From assembly GCF_002277895.1 (NCBI RefSeq), contig NZ_CP022998.1, forward strand, positions 1-64,000: a stretch of DNA of 64,000 nt. The letters run 5' to 3'. A model generated the notes under the pieces. The model worked only from the letters and a program-made list of their open reading frames with translations. It did not search any database and was not told the DNA's origin. This DNA comes from Rhizobium sp. 11515TR. Lineage in GTDB: Bacteria; Pseudomonadota; Alphaproteobacteria; Rhizobiales; Rhizobiaceae. How positions within the stretch are numbered: position 1 is the stretch's first letter; each line of letters starts with the position of its first letter. Shown here piece by piece: positions 30,393 through 40,007 of this stretch. The position numbers were made by a program, and so were the translations under genes.

Positions 30393-30923
30393 TTATCGGC
30401 TGAGGCTGAGCGGCTGGCCGGAGGCAGTCGAACCGTCAAAACGCGAATCGGCCGTCTTGTAGACCGTACCGATCGTCGAACCGTCACGATTCTTCAGGAG
30501 AACCTGCTTGCCGGAGACTTCCCACGACCCCATCGAGGTGAGTTCACCCGCGCAGCCGCGCGTACCGCCACGTGAGCCGCTGCCAAGGTTGGTCAGTGTC
30601 AGGAACATATCGCAGCTCGATCCGCCATTGCTCACCTTCCAGCTGCCGACCATCGATTCCTTCGTGACATCCATAGCCGAAGCCGCCATCGCCTGCTGCT
30701 GCGCCGGATTGGCCGCATTCGGCGCGCTCGCCGGCGCCGCCGGGAATTGCGAGCCGTTACCGGCGCCGGGAGGCGGAAGCTGGCTGGATTGGACGGAAGG
30801 AACAGGCTGAGCCTGCAGTGGTGCCGGAGACGAATAACTGTCGTTATTGTATGCCGTGCGCTGGCAACCGGCAAGCGACAGGCCAATCGCCGCAGCCGTC
30901 ACTGCATATCTAAACTGCATCAT
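30393..30923 (-). CDS. Omp19/Inh-like protease-inhibitor lipoprotein
   Basis: The 176-residue protein begins with a lipoprotein signal, [11 protein letters not shown], whose Cys would be lipidated. A Pro/Gln/Ala-rich linker follows, then an AprI/Inh-type inhibitor domain: [38 protein letters not shown] and the C-terminal [15 protein letters not shown]. Brucella Omp19 has the same plan and inhibits host proteases. The start is fixed by AGGAG five bases before the first of two consecutive ATGs. Confidence 0.85.
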   Translation of the reverse strand: MMQFRYAVTAAAIGLSLAGCQRTAYNNDSYSSPAPLQAQPVPSVQSSQLPPPGAGNGSQFPAAPASAPNAANPAQQQAMAASAMDVTKESMVGSWKVSNGGSSCDMFLTLTNLGSGSRGGTRGCAGELTSMGSWEVSGKQVLLKNRDGSTIGTVYKTADSRFDGSTASGQPLSLSR

Positions 30924-31257
30924 CACACTCCTAAATGATTGTCCACCGCTGACATCAACAAAGTGATATTTAATGATGTCCGAATTATCGTATTTCACTT
31001 TGGTTAATCAAGTCGATACCGCCACAAATTGCCGAAGGCCATAGCTGGACAAGAATCGGGTGGTTTCAAGGCTTAACCAGCTGCAACTCATCCAAAATGA
31101 CTGCGAGCGGTCAATTCGGCTATTTCTCCGACGCCCGCCTCTGTTCGAATGCCCTCACAACGGCCGCATATCGCGGATCATCTGCGGGACATGCGGGCGC
31201 TTCGGCGAGCATGCCGAAGCATTTTGATTTTGCGGTTAAACGGCCGGAAACGGCGGG
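30924..31257. other. 334-bp intergenic region between the Omp19-like gene and sdhB
   Basis: No convincing gene. It holds an inverted repeat (CAAAGTGA at 30959-30966, TCACTTTG at 30995-31002) 36-79 bp upstream of the lipoprotein start, which may mark its operator, and a hairpin at 31199-31220 nearer sdhB. The one open frame on the plus strand runs antisense into sdhB and lacks a ribosome site. Confidence 0.6.
31199..31231 (+). terminator. hairpin with T-rich tail downstream of sdhB
   Basis: GCTTCGGC and GCCGAAGC form an 8-bp stem with a 6-base loop, followed on the plus strand by ATTTTGATTTT. No plus-strand gene precedes it, so it might end an unseen small RNA. On the minus strand it could only be a weak sdhB terminator. 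Confidence 0.3.
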
Positions 31258-32037
31258 TCAGACCCGCCGCTCGACCATCATCTTCTTGATTTCGGCGATC
31301 GCTTTGGCCGGGTTCAGACCCTTCGGGCAGGTCTGGGCGCAGTTCATGATCGTATGGCAGCGATAGAGGCGGAAGGGATCCTCGAGATTGTCGAGGCGCT
31401 CACCCTTGGCTTCGTCTCTGGAGTCGATAAGCCAGCGATAGGCCTGCAGCAGAACGGCCGGGCCGAGATAGCGGTCGCCGTTCCACCAATAGCTCGGACA
31501 GGAAGTGGAGCAGCAGGCGCACAGGATGCACTCATAGAGGCCATCGAGCTTCAGACGGTCTTCATGGCTCTGCTTCCATTCCTTGGCAGGCGGCGGGGAA
31601 ACCGTCTTCAGCCAGGGCTCGATCGAGCGGTGCTGGGCATAGAAGTTCGTCAGATCCGGCACGAGGTCCTTGACGACGGGCATGTGCGGCAGCGGATAGA
31701 TCTTCACCGTACCCTTGATCTCGTCCAGACCCTTGGTGCAGGCGAGCGTGTTGGTGCCATCGATGTTCATCGCGCAGGAGCCGCAAATGCCTTCGCGACA
31801 GGAACGGCGCAGCGTCAGCGTCGGGTCGATCTTGTTCTTGATGTAGAGCAGACCGTCGAGCACCATCGGGCCGCAATCATCGACATCGATATAATAGGTA
31901 TCGATGCTCGGATTCTGGCCGTCATCCGGGCTCCAGCGATAGACGCGGAATTCGCGCGTGTTCTTGGCGCCGACCGGCTTCGGCCAGACCTTGCCTTCGC
32001 GCATCTGAGAGTTCTTGGGCAGAGCGAGTTCAACCAT
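31258..32037 (-). CDS. sdhB: succinate dehydrogenase iron-sulfur subunit
   Basis: SdhB passes electrons from SdhA to quinone. The 259-residue protein has the 2Fe-2S cluster ligands in [15 protein letters not shown] near residue 80 and the 4Fe-4S and 3Fe-4S ligands in [13 protein letters not shown] and [11 protein letters not shown]. It is the last gene of sdhCDAB, 17 bp after sdhA. Confidence 0.98.
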   Translation of the reverse strand: MVELALPKNSQMREGKVWPKPVGAKNTREFRVYRWSPDDGQNPSIDTYYIDVDDCGPMVLDGLLYIKNKIDPTLTLRRSCREGICGSCAMNIDGTNTLACTKGLDEIKGTVKIYPLPHMPVVKDLVPDLTNFYAQHRSIEPWLKTVSPPPAKEWKQSHEDRLKLDGLYECILCACCSTSCPSYWWNGDRYLGPAVLLQAYRWLIDSRDEAKGERLDNLEDPFRLYRCHTIMNCAQTCPKGLNPAKAIAEIKKMMVERRV

Positions 32038-32054
32038 GGTCAGTTCCTCTCAGA

Positions 32055-33911
32055 TCAGTACACGCGTGCCTTCGGCTCGATCTTGTGCGGATCGATGCCT
32101 TCGGCGATCAGGTCGGTGTGAACCGGACGATAGTCGAGCTTAACGTCGCCTGCCTCGTTGACCCAGGCAAGCGTATGCTTACGCCAGTTTTCGTCATCGC
32201 GGCCGGCGAACTTGCCCTCTGTATAGTCCTCGCGGGCATGCGAGCCGCGGCTTTCCTTGCGGGCCTCGGCGCCGTAGATCGTCGTGATCGCGTTGGCCAT
32301 CAGATTGTGAAGTTCCAGCGTTTCGACGAGGTCTGAATTCCAGATCAGCGAACGGTCGGTGACCTTGATATCGGGCAGTTCCTTCCAGATCTCAGACAGG
32401 CGGCGGCAGCCGGATTCCAGCGATTCCTGGGTACGGAACACGGCGGCGTCTTCCTGCATGGCGCGCTGCATCTTCTCGCGCAGCGCTGCCGTCGGCGTCG
32501 AGCCGCTGGCGTGGCGCAGGCGATCGAAGCGCTCCATGATCTTGTCACAGGCGGCAACGTTGACCGGCGGAACCGGGCTGTTACGGTCGATGACCTGACC
32601 GGCGCGGATGGCGGCTGCGCGACCGAAGACCACGAGGTCGATCAGCGAGTTCGAGCCGAGACGGTTGGCGCCGTGCACCGAAGCGCAGCCGGCTTCGCCG
32701 ACGGCCATCAGACCCGGCAGCACGCGCTCGGGATTGTTGCTGTCAGCGTTGAGCACTTCGCCCCAGTAGTTCGTCGGAATGCCGCCCATATTGTAGTGAA
32801 CGGTCGGAAGCACGGGGATCGGATCGCGGGTCACATCGACGCCGGCGAAGATGCGGGCGCTCTCGGAAATACCGGGAAGGCGCTCATGCAGCACGGCCGG
32901 ATCGAGGTGGTCGAGATGCAGGAAGATATGGTCCTTGTTCTTGCCGACGCCACGTCCCTCGCGAATCTCAAGCGTCATGCAGCGCGAAACGACGTCGCGC
33001 GAGGCAAGGTCCTTCGCCGAAGGAGCATAGCGCTCCATGAAACGCTCGCCCTCGGAATTGACGAGATAGCCACCTTCGCCCCGTGCGCCTTCGGTGATCA
33101 GGCAGCCCGAACCGTAGATGCCGGTCGGATGGAACTGCACGAATTCCATGTCCTGCAGCGGCAGGCCGGCGCGAGCCACAATGCCGCCGCCATCGCCGGT
33201 GCAGGTATGGGCAGAGGTCGCCGAGAAATAGGCGCGACCGTAGCCGCCTGTCGCCAGCACCACCATCTTGGCGGCGAAGCGATGGATCGTGCCATCATCG
33301 AGGCACCAGGCAACGACGCCGGTGCAGCGGCTGCCATCATCGGACATGATGAGGTCGAGCGCGAAATATTCGATGAAGAATTCCGCATTGTTGCGCAGCG
33401 ACTGGCCGTAGAGCGTATGCAGGATGGCGTGGCCCGTACGGTCGGCAGCGGCACAGGTGCGCTGCACCGGCGGTCCCTCACCAAAATTCTGCATGTGGCC
33501 GCCGAACGGGCGCTGATAGATCTTGCCTTCTTCGTTGCGCGAGAAGGGCACGCCATAGTGCTCGAGCTCGTAGACAGCCTTGGGCGCTTCCATCACCATG
33601 TACTGCATGGCATCGACATCGCCGAGCCAGTCGGAGCCCTTGACGGTATCGTAAAGGTGCCATTGCCAGCTGTCCGGCGTCATGTTCTGCAGCGAGGCGG
33701 CGATGCCGCCCTGGGCCGCGACGGTGTGCGAGCGGGTCGGGAAAACTTTGGTGATGCAGGCGGTGCGGAAACCCTGTTCGGCCATGCCGAGCGTGGCGCG
33801 TAGGCCGGCGCCGCCGGCACCGACGACGATCACGTCATAGGAGTGGTCGATATACTTGTAGGCTTTCCCGTTTTGAGCGGGCCCATTCTGAGCGGATGAG
33901 TTCGGTGCCAT
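32055..33911 (-). CDS. sdhA: succinate dehydrogenase flavoprotein subunit
   Basis: SdhA oxidises succinate to fumarate with covalently bound FAD. The 618-residue length is standard. The FAD site [14 protein letters not shown] is near residue 30, the flavinylated His in [12 protein letters not shown] near 60, and HPTGIYGSG in the active-site region. The N-terminal extension is rich in Asn, Gln and Ala. It starts 7 bp after sdhD. Confidence 0.98.
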   Translation of the reverse strand: MAPNSSAQNGPAQNGKAYKYIDHSYDVIVVGAGGAGLRATLGMAEQGFRTACITKVFPTRSHTVAAQGGIAASLQNMTPDSWQWHLYDTVKGSDWLGDVDAMQYMVMEAPKAVYELEHYGVPFSRNEEGKIYQRPFGGHMQNFGEGPPVQRTCAAADRTGHAILHTLYGQSLRNNAEFFIEYFALDLIMSDDGSRCTGVVAWCLDDGTIHRFAAKMVVLATGGYGRAYFSATSAHTCTGDGGGIVARAGLPLQDMEFVQFHPTGIYGSGCLITEGARGEGGYLVNSEGERFMERYAPSAKDLASRDVVSRCMTLEIREGRGVGKNKDHIFLHLDHLDPAVLHERLPGISESARIFAGVDVTRDPIPVLPTVHYNMGGIPTNYWGEVLNADSNNPERVLPGLMAVGEAGCASVHGANRLGSNSLIDLVVFGRAAAIRAGQVIDRNSPVPPVNVAACDKIMERFDRLRHASGSTPTAALREKMQRAMQEDAAVFRTQESLESGCRRLSEIWKELPDIKVTDRSLIWNSDLVETLELHNLMANAITTIYGAEARKESRGSHAREDYTEGKFAGRDDENWRKHTLAWVNEAGDVKLDYRPVHTDLIAEGIDPHKIEPKARVY

Positions 33912-33918
33912 GATGCAA

Positions 33919-34299
33919 TTATCCTACGAACGCGATCTTCAGAATGGCGAAAAGACAGAGCCCCGCCACGATGATCGCGAAGAACGTGTTGAGCATGAGA
34001 AGGACGATCTTGGCGAATTCGCCATGAACATAGTCCTCGATGATGACCTGCATGCCGATCTTCATATGAATGAGGGCGGAGATCACCATCAGGCCGAAGA
34101 TGACGGCGACGATCGGGTTCGAGATCGCATGCACGACTTCAGCGTAGGGCGCGCCGGCATAGATCATCAGGAAGATGACGAAGAAGAGGAAAAGTGGAAC
34201 GTTGGCAACGGCGGTCAGGCGCTGGCGCCAGAAATGATCGGTACCTTCCTTGGCGGAACCGAGACCGCGGACTTTGCCCAGAGGAGTGCGCATATCCAT
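33919..34299 (-). CDS. sdhD: succinate dehydrogenase membrane anchor subunit
   Basis: The 126-residue protein has three hydrophobic helices (about residues 30-50, 55-80 and 90-120). The [33 protein letters not shown] segment is typical of SdhD, including the heme-region His and the quinone-site Asp-Tyr pair. With SdhC it anchors the complex and binds heme b. It lies between sdhC and sdhA. Confidence 0.96.
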   Translation of the reverse strand: MDMRTPLGKVRGLGSAKEGTDHFWRQRLTAVANVPLFLFFVIFLMIYAGAPYAEVVHAISNPIVAVIFGLMVISALIHMKIGMQVIIEDYVHGEFAKIVLLMLNTFFAIIVAGLCLFAILKIAFVG

Positions 34300-34314
34300 G
34301 AGAAATATCCTTTA

Positions 34315-34362
34315 AAGCATGATCCCGAAATGCGCCCAGGCGCTTCCGGGAGCGATCATGCC
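34315..34362. repeat. rhizobial palindromic repeat, family B, inside the sdh operon
   Basis: Arms GCATGATC (34317-34324) and GATCATGC (34354-34361) enclose a CCCGAA/TTCCGGG pair. The element nearly fills the 65-bp gap between the sdhC stop and the sdhD start, so it is transcribed inside the operon and may affect mRNA stability. Confidence 0.65.
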
Positions 34363-34364
34363 AA

Positions 34365-34763
34365 TCAACCCAGCCGGATGATGATGCCGATGATCCAGAC
34401 CAGCGCGGTCAGACAGATCGAGCCGATGAGCGTGAACTTAGCCATCTTCGTCGAGACGGCGGGATCGAAACCGTGCCCGAGATCCCAGATGAAATGACGA
34501 AAGCCACCCAGCATATGATGCAGCAGCGCCCAGGTGTAGCCGAGCAGGATGATACGGCCGATGATCGTACCCATGATCCAGTTGACCAGATCGAAATAGC
34601 CCTGACCCGTCGCCGCGGCGATCAGCCACCAGGCGACCAGCAGCGTGCCGAAGTAGAGCGCGCCGCCGGTGATGCGGTGGACGATCGACATGACCATGGT
34701 GGGAATGGGTTTGTAGATTTGCAGATGCGGCGACAGAGGCCGGTTTTGTGTGACGTTCGCCAT
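34365..34763 (-). CDS. sdhC: succinate dehydrogenase cytochrome b556 subunit
   Basis: The 132-residue protein begins RPLSPHLQIYKPIPTMVMSIVHRITG, the diagnostic SdhC amino terminus with the quinone-site Ser and Arg. Three transmembrane helices follow, and LLHHMLGGFRHFIWDLGHGF carries the heme-ligand His. It is the first gene of sdhCDAB; its promoter lies in 34764-35065. Confidence 0.97.
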   Translation of the reverse strand: MANVTQNRPLSPHLQIYKPIPTMVMSIVHRITGGALYFGTLLVAWWLIAAATGQGYFDLVNWIMGTIIGRIILLGYTWALLHHMLGGFRHFIWDLGHGFDPAVSTKMAKFTLIGSICLTALVWIIGIIIRLG

Positions 34764-35065
34764 CAGAACCTCGCGGCGTTACGATACGCTTAGAACCCGG
34801 ATATCCGGGGCAACGCGCGCGCGGGGATGCGCAGTGTGCGTTGCATCATTGCGACCATTAATCACACAGACGGCCATCGACAAGCACAATTGATGTCTGC
34901 ATCGAATTTAATCGATTCGGATCGCTCTGCACTTTAGCGAGCATGCAGAGAAGAGCCTCTCATTCCGGCCCATTTACCATTTCGGCAAGCCTGACATGGA
35001 CTTCGCTGCTGTCTTCGGGCAATCTGCCGTTAAGATTTCATTAACGAACCGAAGCGGATCGAATC
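34764..35065. other. 302-bp divergent region between sdhC and a secreted-protein gene
   Basis: No gene seen. It must hold the sdhCDAB promoter on the minus strand. Visible elements are the 12-bp palindrome CCGGATATCCGG about 35 bp before the sdhC start, an AT-rich stretch around 34900-34920, and a CtrA-type box near the right end. Confidence 0.6.
35030..35045 (+). promoter_or_regulatory. CtrA-type full binding box
   Basis: TTAA, seven bases, then TTAAC is an exact match to the alphaproteobacterial CtrA consensus TTAA-N7-TTAA(C). It ends 20 bp before the ATG of the secreted protein at 35066. So close to the start codon it would more easily block than activate transcription. Confidence 0.45.
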
Positions 35066-35461
35066 ATGACCCCGCATCTTTTCAAGGCAGCAGCGCTCGT
35101 TTTAGCGGCAACCGCTCTTTCCTCGACGCCAACTTCGGCCGGCGACTATCGCCACTGGCACCATCACAACCGCTCCGGCATCGTGCGCCTCAACCAGATA
35201 TCCCAACCGCAGAGTTCAGGGCAGCAACCCGCCCGGATCGTGATCATGGAACGACGCGATGCGGCAAGCGCCGGCAGCTATGCCGGTTCGGCCGACGTCT
35301 ATCGGGCTGATGGCGGCACCTATGTTATCGGCTATGGCGGCTACAATCCTTATGCTCGGTCCGCTGTGGCGCAGCTGCGACCGAAGGCGAAGGTCATCGA
35401 TGTCCGCTATGCCGGCAATCCCTGCTCATACGAAGCGGGCGTCTGCGTCATCCGGCACTGA
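35066..35461 (+). CDS. hypothetical secreted protein
   Basis: This 131-residue protein has a signal peptide (KAAALVLAATALSSTPTSAG). A His-rich stretch HWHHHN follows just after it, then a Gly/Tyr-rich middle (YVIGYGGYNPYA) and two cysteines near the C-terminus (NPCSYEAGVCVIRH) likely joined by a disulfide. I recognise no family. It stands alone, divergent from sdhC and convergent with the methyltransferase gene. Confidence 0.7.
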   Translation: MTPHLFKAAALVLAATALSSTPTSAGDYRHWHHHNRSGIVRLNQISQPQSSGQQPARIVIMERRDAASAGSYAGSADVYRADGGTYVIGYGGYNPYARSAVAQLRPKAKVIDVRYAGNPCSYEAGVCVIRH

Positions 35462-35467
35462 TGGTTG

Positions 35468-36130
35468 TCAATCGGCGAGAAATCGCCAGACCGTCGTTTT
35501 CTTGACTTCGCTGTCCTCGAGCGCCCGCGTCACCGGCACTTGATAGGTCGCCTGCTCTTCCAGACGATCCTTGGGAAGATAGGCCCTGCCGGGATCGCCG
35601 ACCAGAACGCCCTTGCCTTCACCGGCCAGTCGCCGCAGCCAGGGAACGAGCCCCGCTGCAAAGTCGCGATCGTAGAAAACGTCGCCGGCAAGAATAACGT
35701 CCGCATTCACGGCGCGGCCGATGATGTCATCGCCAGAAAAATCGACGGTGACGCCGTTTTCAAGGGCATTGAGCCGGATCGCCGAGCCCGCCCAAGGATC
35801 GATATCGACCGCGAGCATATGGGCCGCACCCGCTCGCTTGGCGGCAATCGCGACGAGCCCGGAGCCGCTGGCAAAATCCAGCACCGTTTTGCCGGCAACG
35901 ATCTCCGGATGATCGAGTATATAGCGCGCGAGACCCTGGCCGCCGGCCCAGGCAAAGGCCCAGAAGGGCGGCGGCAGGCCGATCTCTTCCAGCTCCTCTT
36001 CCGTCTTCAGCCAGAGCTCATGCGCCTCGCTTGCCAGATGCAGCCGGATTTCCGGCACATGCGGCGGCGCCATTAGGTTGGTATTGGCACGGATGAAGCT
36101 TTCCGGATCGGTTTTCAACGAATCTCCCAC
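35468..36130 (-). CDS. class I SAM-dependent methyltransferase, ETF-beta lysine methyltransferase-like
   Basis: The 220-residue protein has the SAM site VLDFASGSGLVAIAAKRAG near residue 80 and the post-motif AGDVFYDRDFA. The segment GLPPPFWAFAWAGGQGLARYIL is typical of the METTL20/ETFB lysine methyltransferase group, whose bacterial members methylate electron-transfer flavoprotein beta. Substrate assignment is by similarity only. It is likely expressed on its own or after the EVE-domain gene, 18 bp upstream. Confidence 0.82.
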   Translation of the reverse strand: MGDSLKTDPESFIRANTNLMAPPHVPEIRLHLASEAHELWLKTEEELEEIGLPPPFWAFAWAGGQGLARYILDHPEIVAGKTVLDFASGSGLVAIAAKRAGAAHMLAVDIDPWAGSAIRLNALENGVTVDFSGDDIIGRAVNADVILAGDVFYDRDFAAGLVPWLRRLAGEGKGVLVGDPGRAYLPKDRLEEQATYQVPVTRALEDSEVKKTTVWRFLAD

Positions 36131-36148
36131 CCACCGAACAAAGGGGAA

Positions 36149-36580
36149 TCAGGCCAGCGGGTTGTCCAGACCACCCATGCGGCAGACTTCGAGCCATTCA
36201 TCATCCGTCACCGGCTGCACCGAAAGCCGCATGGAGGTGACGAGCGCCATCTGCGACAGCTTCGGGTTGGCCTTGATGTCCTTGAGGGTCACCGGATTCG
36301 GCATATCGCGCACCGCGCGGATGTCGACACATTCCCAACGCGGATCGTCCTTGGCAGTCGAATCGGGATGCGCCAGCGCGCAGACCTCGACGATACCGAC
36401 GACTTCGAGCCCGTCATTGGAATGATAGAAGAAGCCCTTGTCGCCGATCTGCATGGCCCGCATGTTGTTGCGGGCAAGATAGTTGCGCACGCCGGTCCAT
36501 TCGGTACCTTTTGCGCCGGCATCCTTCTGCTGCTGCCAGGACCAGGAGGACGGCTCGGATTTATAAAGCCAATGCGCCAT
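36149..36580 (-). CDS. EVE domain-containing protein
   Basis: A 143-residue single EVE (PUA-like) domain: WLYKSEPSSWSWQQQKDAG, TEWTGVRNYLARNNMRAMQIGDKGFFYHSN and VGIVEVCALAHPDSTA. EVE domains bind modified bases in DNA or RNA; the human relative is THYN1. The ligand here is unknown. It follows the YciI-like gene by three bases, so the two are co-transcribed. Confidence 0.9.
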   Translation of the reverse strand: MAHWLYKSEPSSWSWQQQKDAGAKGTEWTGVRNYLARNNMRAMQIGDKGFFYHSNDGLEVVGIVEVCALAHPDSTAKDDPRWECVDIRAVRDMPNPVTLKDIKANPKLSQMALVTSMRLSVQPVTDDEWLEVCRMGGLDNPLA

Positions 36581-36583
36581 CTC

Positions 36584-36877
36584 TCATGCCTCCGGATTGT
36601 TGAAGACCCAGTTGAACGGCTTGATCTCGACGCTCTCGAACAGGCCGGCCTTCGCATAGGGATCGGCATCGGCAATCGCCTTGGCGGCCTCGGCGCTCTC
36701 GGCCTCGACGACAACGAGACTACCGTTCGGCTTGCCGTCCGCATCCAGGAATGGACCGGCGATCTTCAACGTGCCCTCGGCATTGAGCTTGTTCAGATGC
36801 TCCAAATGCGCCGGACGCGTCTCCATGCGAACATTCAGGTGACCGGGCTTGTCCTTGCAGACAAAGGCGAAAAGCAT
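36584..36877 (-). CDS. YciI family protein
   Basis: The 97-residue protein begins MLFAFVCKDKPGHLNVRM and contains RPAHLEHLNKL, SLVVVEAESAEAAKAIADADPYAKAGLFESVEI, the typical YciI-like ferredoxin-fold with a conserved His and Asp. Biochemical role unknown. The ATG is set by AAGGAG six bases upstream; a start five codons earlier overlaps that site. Confidence 0.9.
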   Translation of the reverse strand: MLFAFVCKDKPGHLNVRMETRPAHLEHLNKLNAEGTLKIAGPFLDADGKPNGSLVVVEAESAEAAKAIADADPYAKAGLFESVEIKPFNWVFNNPEA

Positions 36878-36903
36878 TGCTTGCTCCTTCAAATATCCAG
36901 AAA

Positions 36904-37893
36904 CTATTCCGTAGTGATCGGCCGCGTCATCAACTGCCCGATGGCGGTGGCTATGTCGAGCTTGCCGTCGATGATGGCGGACACCGCGTCGGTGATCGGC
37001 ATGTCGACGCCGAGTTTGTGGGCCAGCCGCGCGGCAATGGAGGCCGCATAAGCGCCTTCAACCAGCGTGCCGTGCGTCGGATCCACCGTTTCTCCCCTGC
37101 CAAGGGCAATACCAAATCTGAGATTGCGCGATTGATGGCTTGTGGCCGTCAGCACGAGGTCGCCAAGACCCGACAGGCCGCGCACGGTTTCAGCCTTGCC
37201 GCCTTTGGCCGCGACGAAGCGTGACATCTCGGCAAGACCGCGGCTGATCAGCGCCGCCCGGGCGGAATCCCCGATGCCGCGGCCCTCGACGATACCGCAG
37301 GCAATCGCGAGAACATTCTTCAAGGCACCCCCGAGCTGCACGCCGATACGGTCATCCGAAGCGTAAAGGCGGAACGTCGGGCCGGAAATCGCCTGCGCAA
37401 GTCTCTCGGCCACCGCCATATCGGCTGCGGCAATCGCCATAGCCGTCGGCAGGCCTTTGGCGATGTCGGAGGCAAAGCCCGGCCCGGAGAGAACGGCGAT
37501 GGCATGCTCCGGCAGTTCGCGCTCCAGCATTTCGGTCAGCAGATCGCCGGAAACCTTGTCGATACCCTTGGCGCAGGTGACGACGACGGCATCCTTGGTG
37601 AGATAAGGACCATAATGGCGGGCAGCATCGGCCTGCGCCTGCGAAGGCATGGCGAAGAGGACGATGCCGGCATCGGAAACGGCGTCCGCCTCGGCCGAAA
37701 ACCGCAACGAATCCGGCAGCTCGATCCCGGGCAACACGGCATCATGCATGCGATCGGCGGCGAGATCCGCCATCAGACCGGCCTTGCGGCCGACGAGGGT
37801 GACGTCGCTGCGGCCGGTCAATGCGATGACGGCTGCGAGCGCCGTGCCGAAAGCGCCAGCGCCGATGACTGCGATCCGCTCGTTGCCGCTCAT
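36904..37893 (-). CDS. gpsA: NAD(P)+ glycerol-3-phosphate dehydrogenase
   Basis: GpsA makes sn-glycerol 3-phosphate for phospholipid synthesis. The 329-residue protein has the dinucleotide site [36 protein letters not shown] and the catalytic Lys in [13 protein letters not shown] near residue 190. Its ATG overlaps the tsaD stop by four bases. The YciI-like gene follows closely. Confidence 0.96.
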   Translation of the reverse strand: MSGNERIAVIGAGAFGTALAAVIALTGRSDVTLVGRKAGLMADLAADRMHDAVLPGIELPDSLRFSAEADAVSDAGIVLFAMPSQAQADAARHYGPYLTKDAVVVTCAKGIDKVSGDLLTEMLERELPEHAIAVLSGPGFASDIAKGLPTAMAIAAADMAVAERLAQAISGPTFRLYASDDRIGVQLGGALKNVLAIACGIVEGRGIGDSARAALISRGLAEMSRFVAAKGGKAETVRGLSGLGDLVLTATSHQSRNLRFGIALGRGETVDPTHGTLVEGAYAASIAARLAHKLGVDMPITDAVSAIIDGKLDIATAIGQLMTRPITTE

Positions 37894-38987
37894 GCCTTTG
37901 CTCCCCGTTTGCCGTGCCCGAGCAGAGTTTCCGCCTTCTGATCCAGCGGCCAGCGCGAGCGCGGCTGCACATCGAGATCGTCAGGCGCCGCACCCGTCGC
38001 CATGCGCTCCAGTCCAGCCCAGGCGATCATGACGGCATTGTCCGTACACAGTCTCAATGGCGGCGCGATGAAACGGAAACCGTTGGCGTCGCAAAGCTCC
38101 TGCAGCGTGCGGCGCAGCTCGAGATTGGCGGCGACACCGCCGGCCACGACAAGCGACGGCTGTTCCGCCGTCTTCGGAAATTCCGTCTTGAAGCGCTGCA
38201 GGCCGCGGCCAATTCGGTCCTTCAGCGTGCGCGAGATCGCCTTCTGGAAGGAGGCACAGATATCGGCAATATCCTGCTCGGTGACAGGAGCAATCGCAGT
38301 GGCCGCCTGCCGCACCGCCGTTTTCAGGCCGGAAAAGGAAAAATCGAGGCGCGTCTCGCCGACCAGCGGCCGTGGCAGATCGAAACGGTCCGGATTGCCG
38401 TTTTTCGCGGCTGCTTCCACGGCAGGGCCGCCGGGATAGGGCAGTCCCAGAAGTTTGGCCGTTTTGTCGAAGGCTTCGCCGAGCGCATCGTCGATCGTCG
38501 TACCCCAGCGCTCGTATTCACCGATACCGCGCACCAGAATCAGCTGGGTATGGCCGCCGGAAACGAGCAGCATGAGGTAGGGAAAGGCAAGTCCGTCTGT
38601 CAGCCGTGCCGTCAAGGCATGGCCTTCCAGATGGTTGATGGCGTATAATGGCTTGCCTGTCGCGCGCGAGATCGCCTTGCCGGTCATCAGCCCGACGAGC
38701 AGGCCGCCGATGAGGCCCGGGCCGGACGTGGCGGCAATGGCATCGACGTCCGAGAGCGACACATTGGCGCGTTTCAATGCTTCGTCGATCAGCGTATCGA
38801 GCGCCTCGACATGCGCACGCGCAGCAATTTCCGGCACGACGCCGCCATAGGCGCTATGCTCGTCCAATTGGCTGAGGACGACATCGGAACAGACCATGGG
38901 CGTGCCGTCATCCCGGCGCTCGACAATGGCCGCAGCGGTTTCGTCGCAGCTTGTTTCGATGCCGAGAATACGAAGAACGGGTGTCAT
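37890..38987 (-). CDS. tsaD: tRNA N6-adenosine threonylcarbamoyltransferase
   Basis: TsaD, with TsaB and TsaE, makes t6A37 in ANN-decoding tRNAs. The 365-residue protein starts [17 protein letters not shown], has the metal-binding [11 protein letters not shown] near residue 125 and [13 protein letters not shown] near 280. It is the first gene of tsaD-gpsA-yciI-EVE on the minus strand and divergent from hemC. Confidence 0.97.
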   Translation of the reverse strand: MTPVLRILGIETSCDETAAAIVERRDDGTPMVCSDVVLSQLDEHSAYGGVVPEIAARAHVEALDTLIDEALKRANVSLSDVDAIAATSGPGLIGGLLVGLMTGKAISRATGKPLYAINHLEGHALTARLTDGLAFPYLMLLVSGGHTQLILVRGIGEYERWGTTIDDALGEAFDKTAKLLGLPYPGGPAVEAAAKNGNPDRFDLPRPLVGETRLDFSFSGLKTAVRQAATAIAPVTEQDIADICASFQKAISRTLKDRIGRGLQRFKTEFPKTAEQPSLVVAGGVAANLELRRTLQELCDANGFRFIAPPLRLCTDNAVMIAWAGLERMATGAAPDDLDVQPRSRWPLDQKAETLLGHGKRGAKA

Positions 38988-39071
38988 GGAGAAAGTTCGT
39001 TGCCTACAGGTCGATTGCGGTAAAGCGGAAATATGGTTACGGGAACTGTCGGTAACAACGGATCAAAGCGG

Positions 39072-40001
39072 ATGCAAACAAAACCTTTCCGGATCGGCAC
39101 GCGCGGCAGCCCGCTGGCGCTCGCCCAGGCGCGAGAAGCGCGCGACCGCCTGATGGCGGCCCATGGCCTTCCGGAGGAGATGTTCGAAATCGTCGTTCTC
39201 ACCACCAAGGGCGACCGCATCACCGACCGCTCGCTTGCGGCAATCGGCGGCAAGGGCCTGTTCACGGAAGAGCTCGAAGAAAAGCTGACCTCGGGCGAGC
39301 TCGACTTCGCCGTGCACTCGGCCAAGGACATGGCGACGAAACTGCCGCACGGCCTGGCGCTCACCGCTTATCTGCCGCGCGAAGATATCCGCGATTCCGT
39401 TATCGGCCGCACCGCGCCGAAATTGATCGAGCTGCCGCATGGTGCAACAGTCGGCTCTGCGTCGCTGCGTCGACAGGCGCTGATCCGCCGTCTGCGCCCT
39501 GATATCAATGTCATCACATTCCGCGGCTCCGTCCAGACGCGTCTGCGCAAGCTGGAAGAGGGGCAGGCCGACGCGACCTTGCTAGCGCTTGCCGGCCTGA
39601 AGCGGCTCGGGATGGTCGAGGTCATCACCGATATTCTCGACCCGGACGAATTCCCTCCAGCACCCGCACAAGGCGCAATCGCCATTGAGAGCCGCATCGA
39701 TGATATCAGGATGAATAACCTGCTCGCTGCCGTCAATGACGGGCCGACCTTCGACGCCGTATCCTGTGAACGTGCCTTCCTGGCGGCGCTCGACGGTTCC
39801 TGTCGCACGCCGATAGCCGGCTACGCAATTTGCGAAGGCGATCATCTGCGCTTCTTCGGCATGATCCTCACCCCTGATGGCCGCCAAGTGCACACGACCA
39901 CCATCGAGGGCCACCGCCGCGATGCCGAGGCGCTCGGAATCAATGCCGGCCAGGCGATCCGCGCCGAAGCGGGCAGCACCTTCTTCGAAGATTGGACCTG
40001 A
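39072..40001 (+). CDS. hemC: hydroxymethylbilane synthase (porphobilinogen deaminase)
   Basis: HemC joins four porphobilinogen units. The 309-residue protein from [19 protein letters not shown] has the FVVHSAKDM-like [35 protein letters not shown] and the dipyrromethane-bearing Cys in [12 protein letters not shown] near residue 250. An ATG at 39033 is in frame, but the homologous amino terminus begins at 39072. It is divergent from tsaD, as often seen in rhizobia. Confidence 0.96.
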   Translation: MQTKPFRIGTRGSPLALAQAREARDRLMAAHGLPEEMFEIVVLTTKGDRITDRSLAAIGGKGLFTEELEEKLTSGELDFAVHSAKDMATKLPHGLALTAYLPREDIRDSVIGRTAPKLIELPHGATVGSASLRRQALIRRLRPDINVITFRGSVQTRLRKLEEGQADATLLALAGLKRLGMVEVITDILDPDEFPPAPAQGAIAIESRIDDIRMNNLLAAVNDGPTFDAVSCERAFLAALDGSCRTPIAGYAICEGDHLRFFGMILTPDGRQVHTTTIEGHRRDAEALGINAGQAIRAEAGSTFFEDWT

Positions 40002-40007
40002 CAAAGA

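Noticed and set aside
31097..31366. 89-codon plus-strand frame near sdhB
   Set aside because: Its second half is antisense to sdhB and there is no ribosome-binding site.
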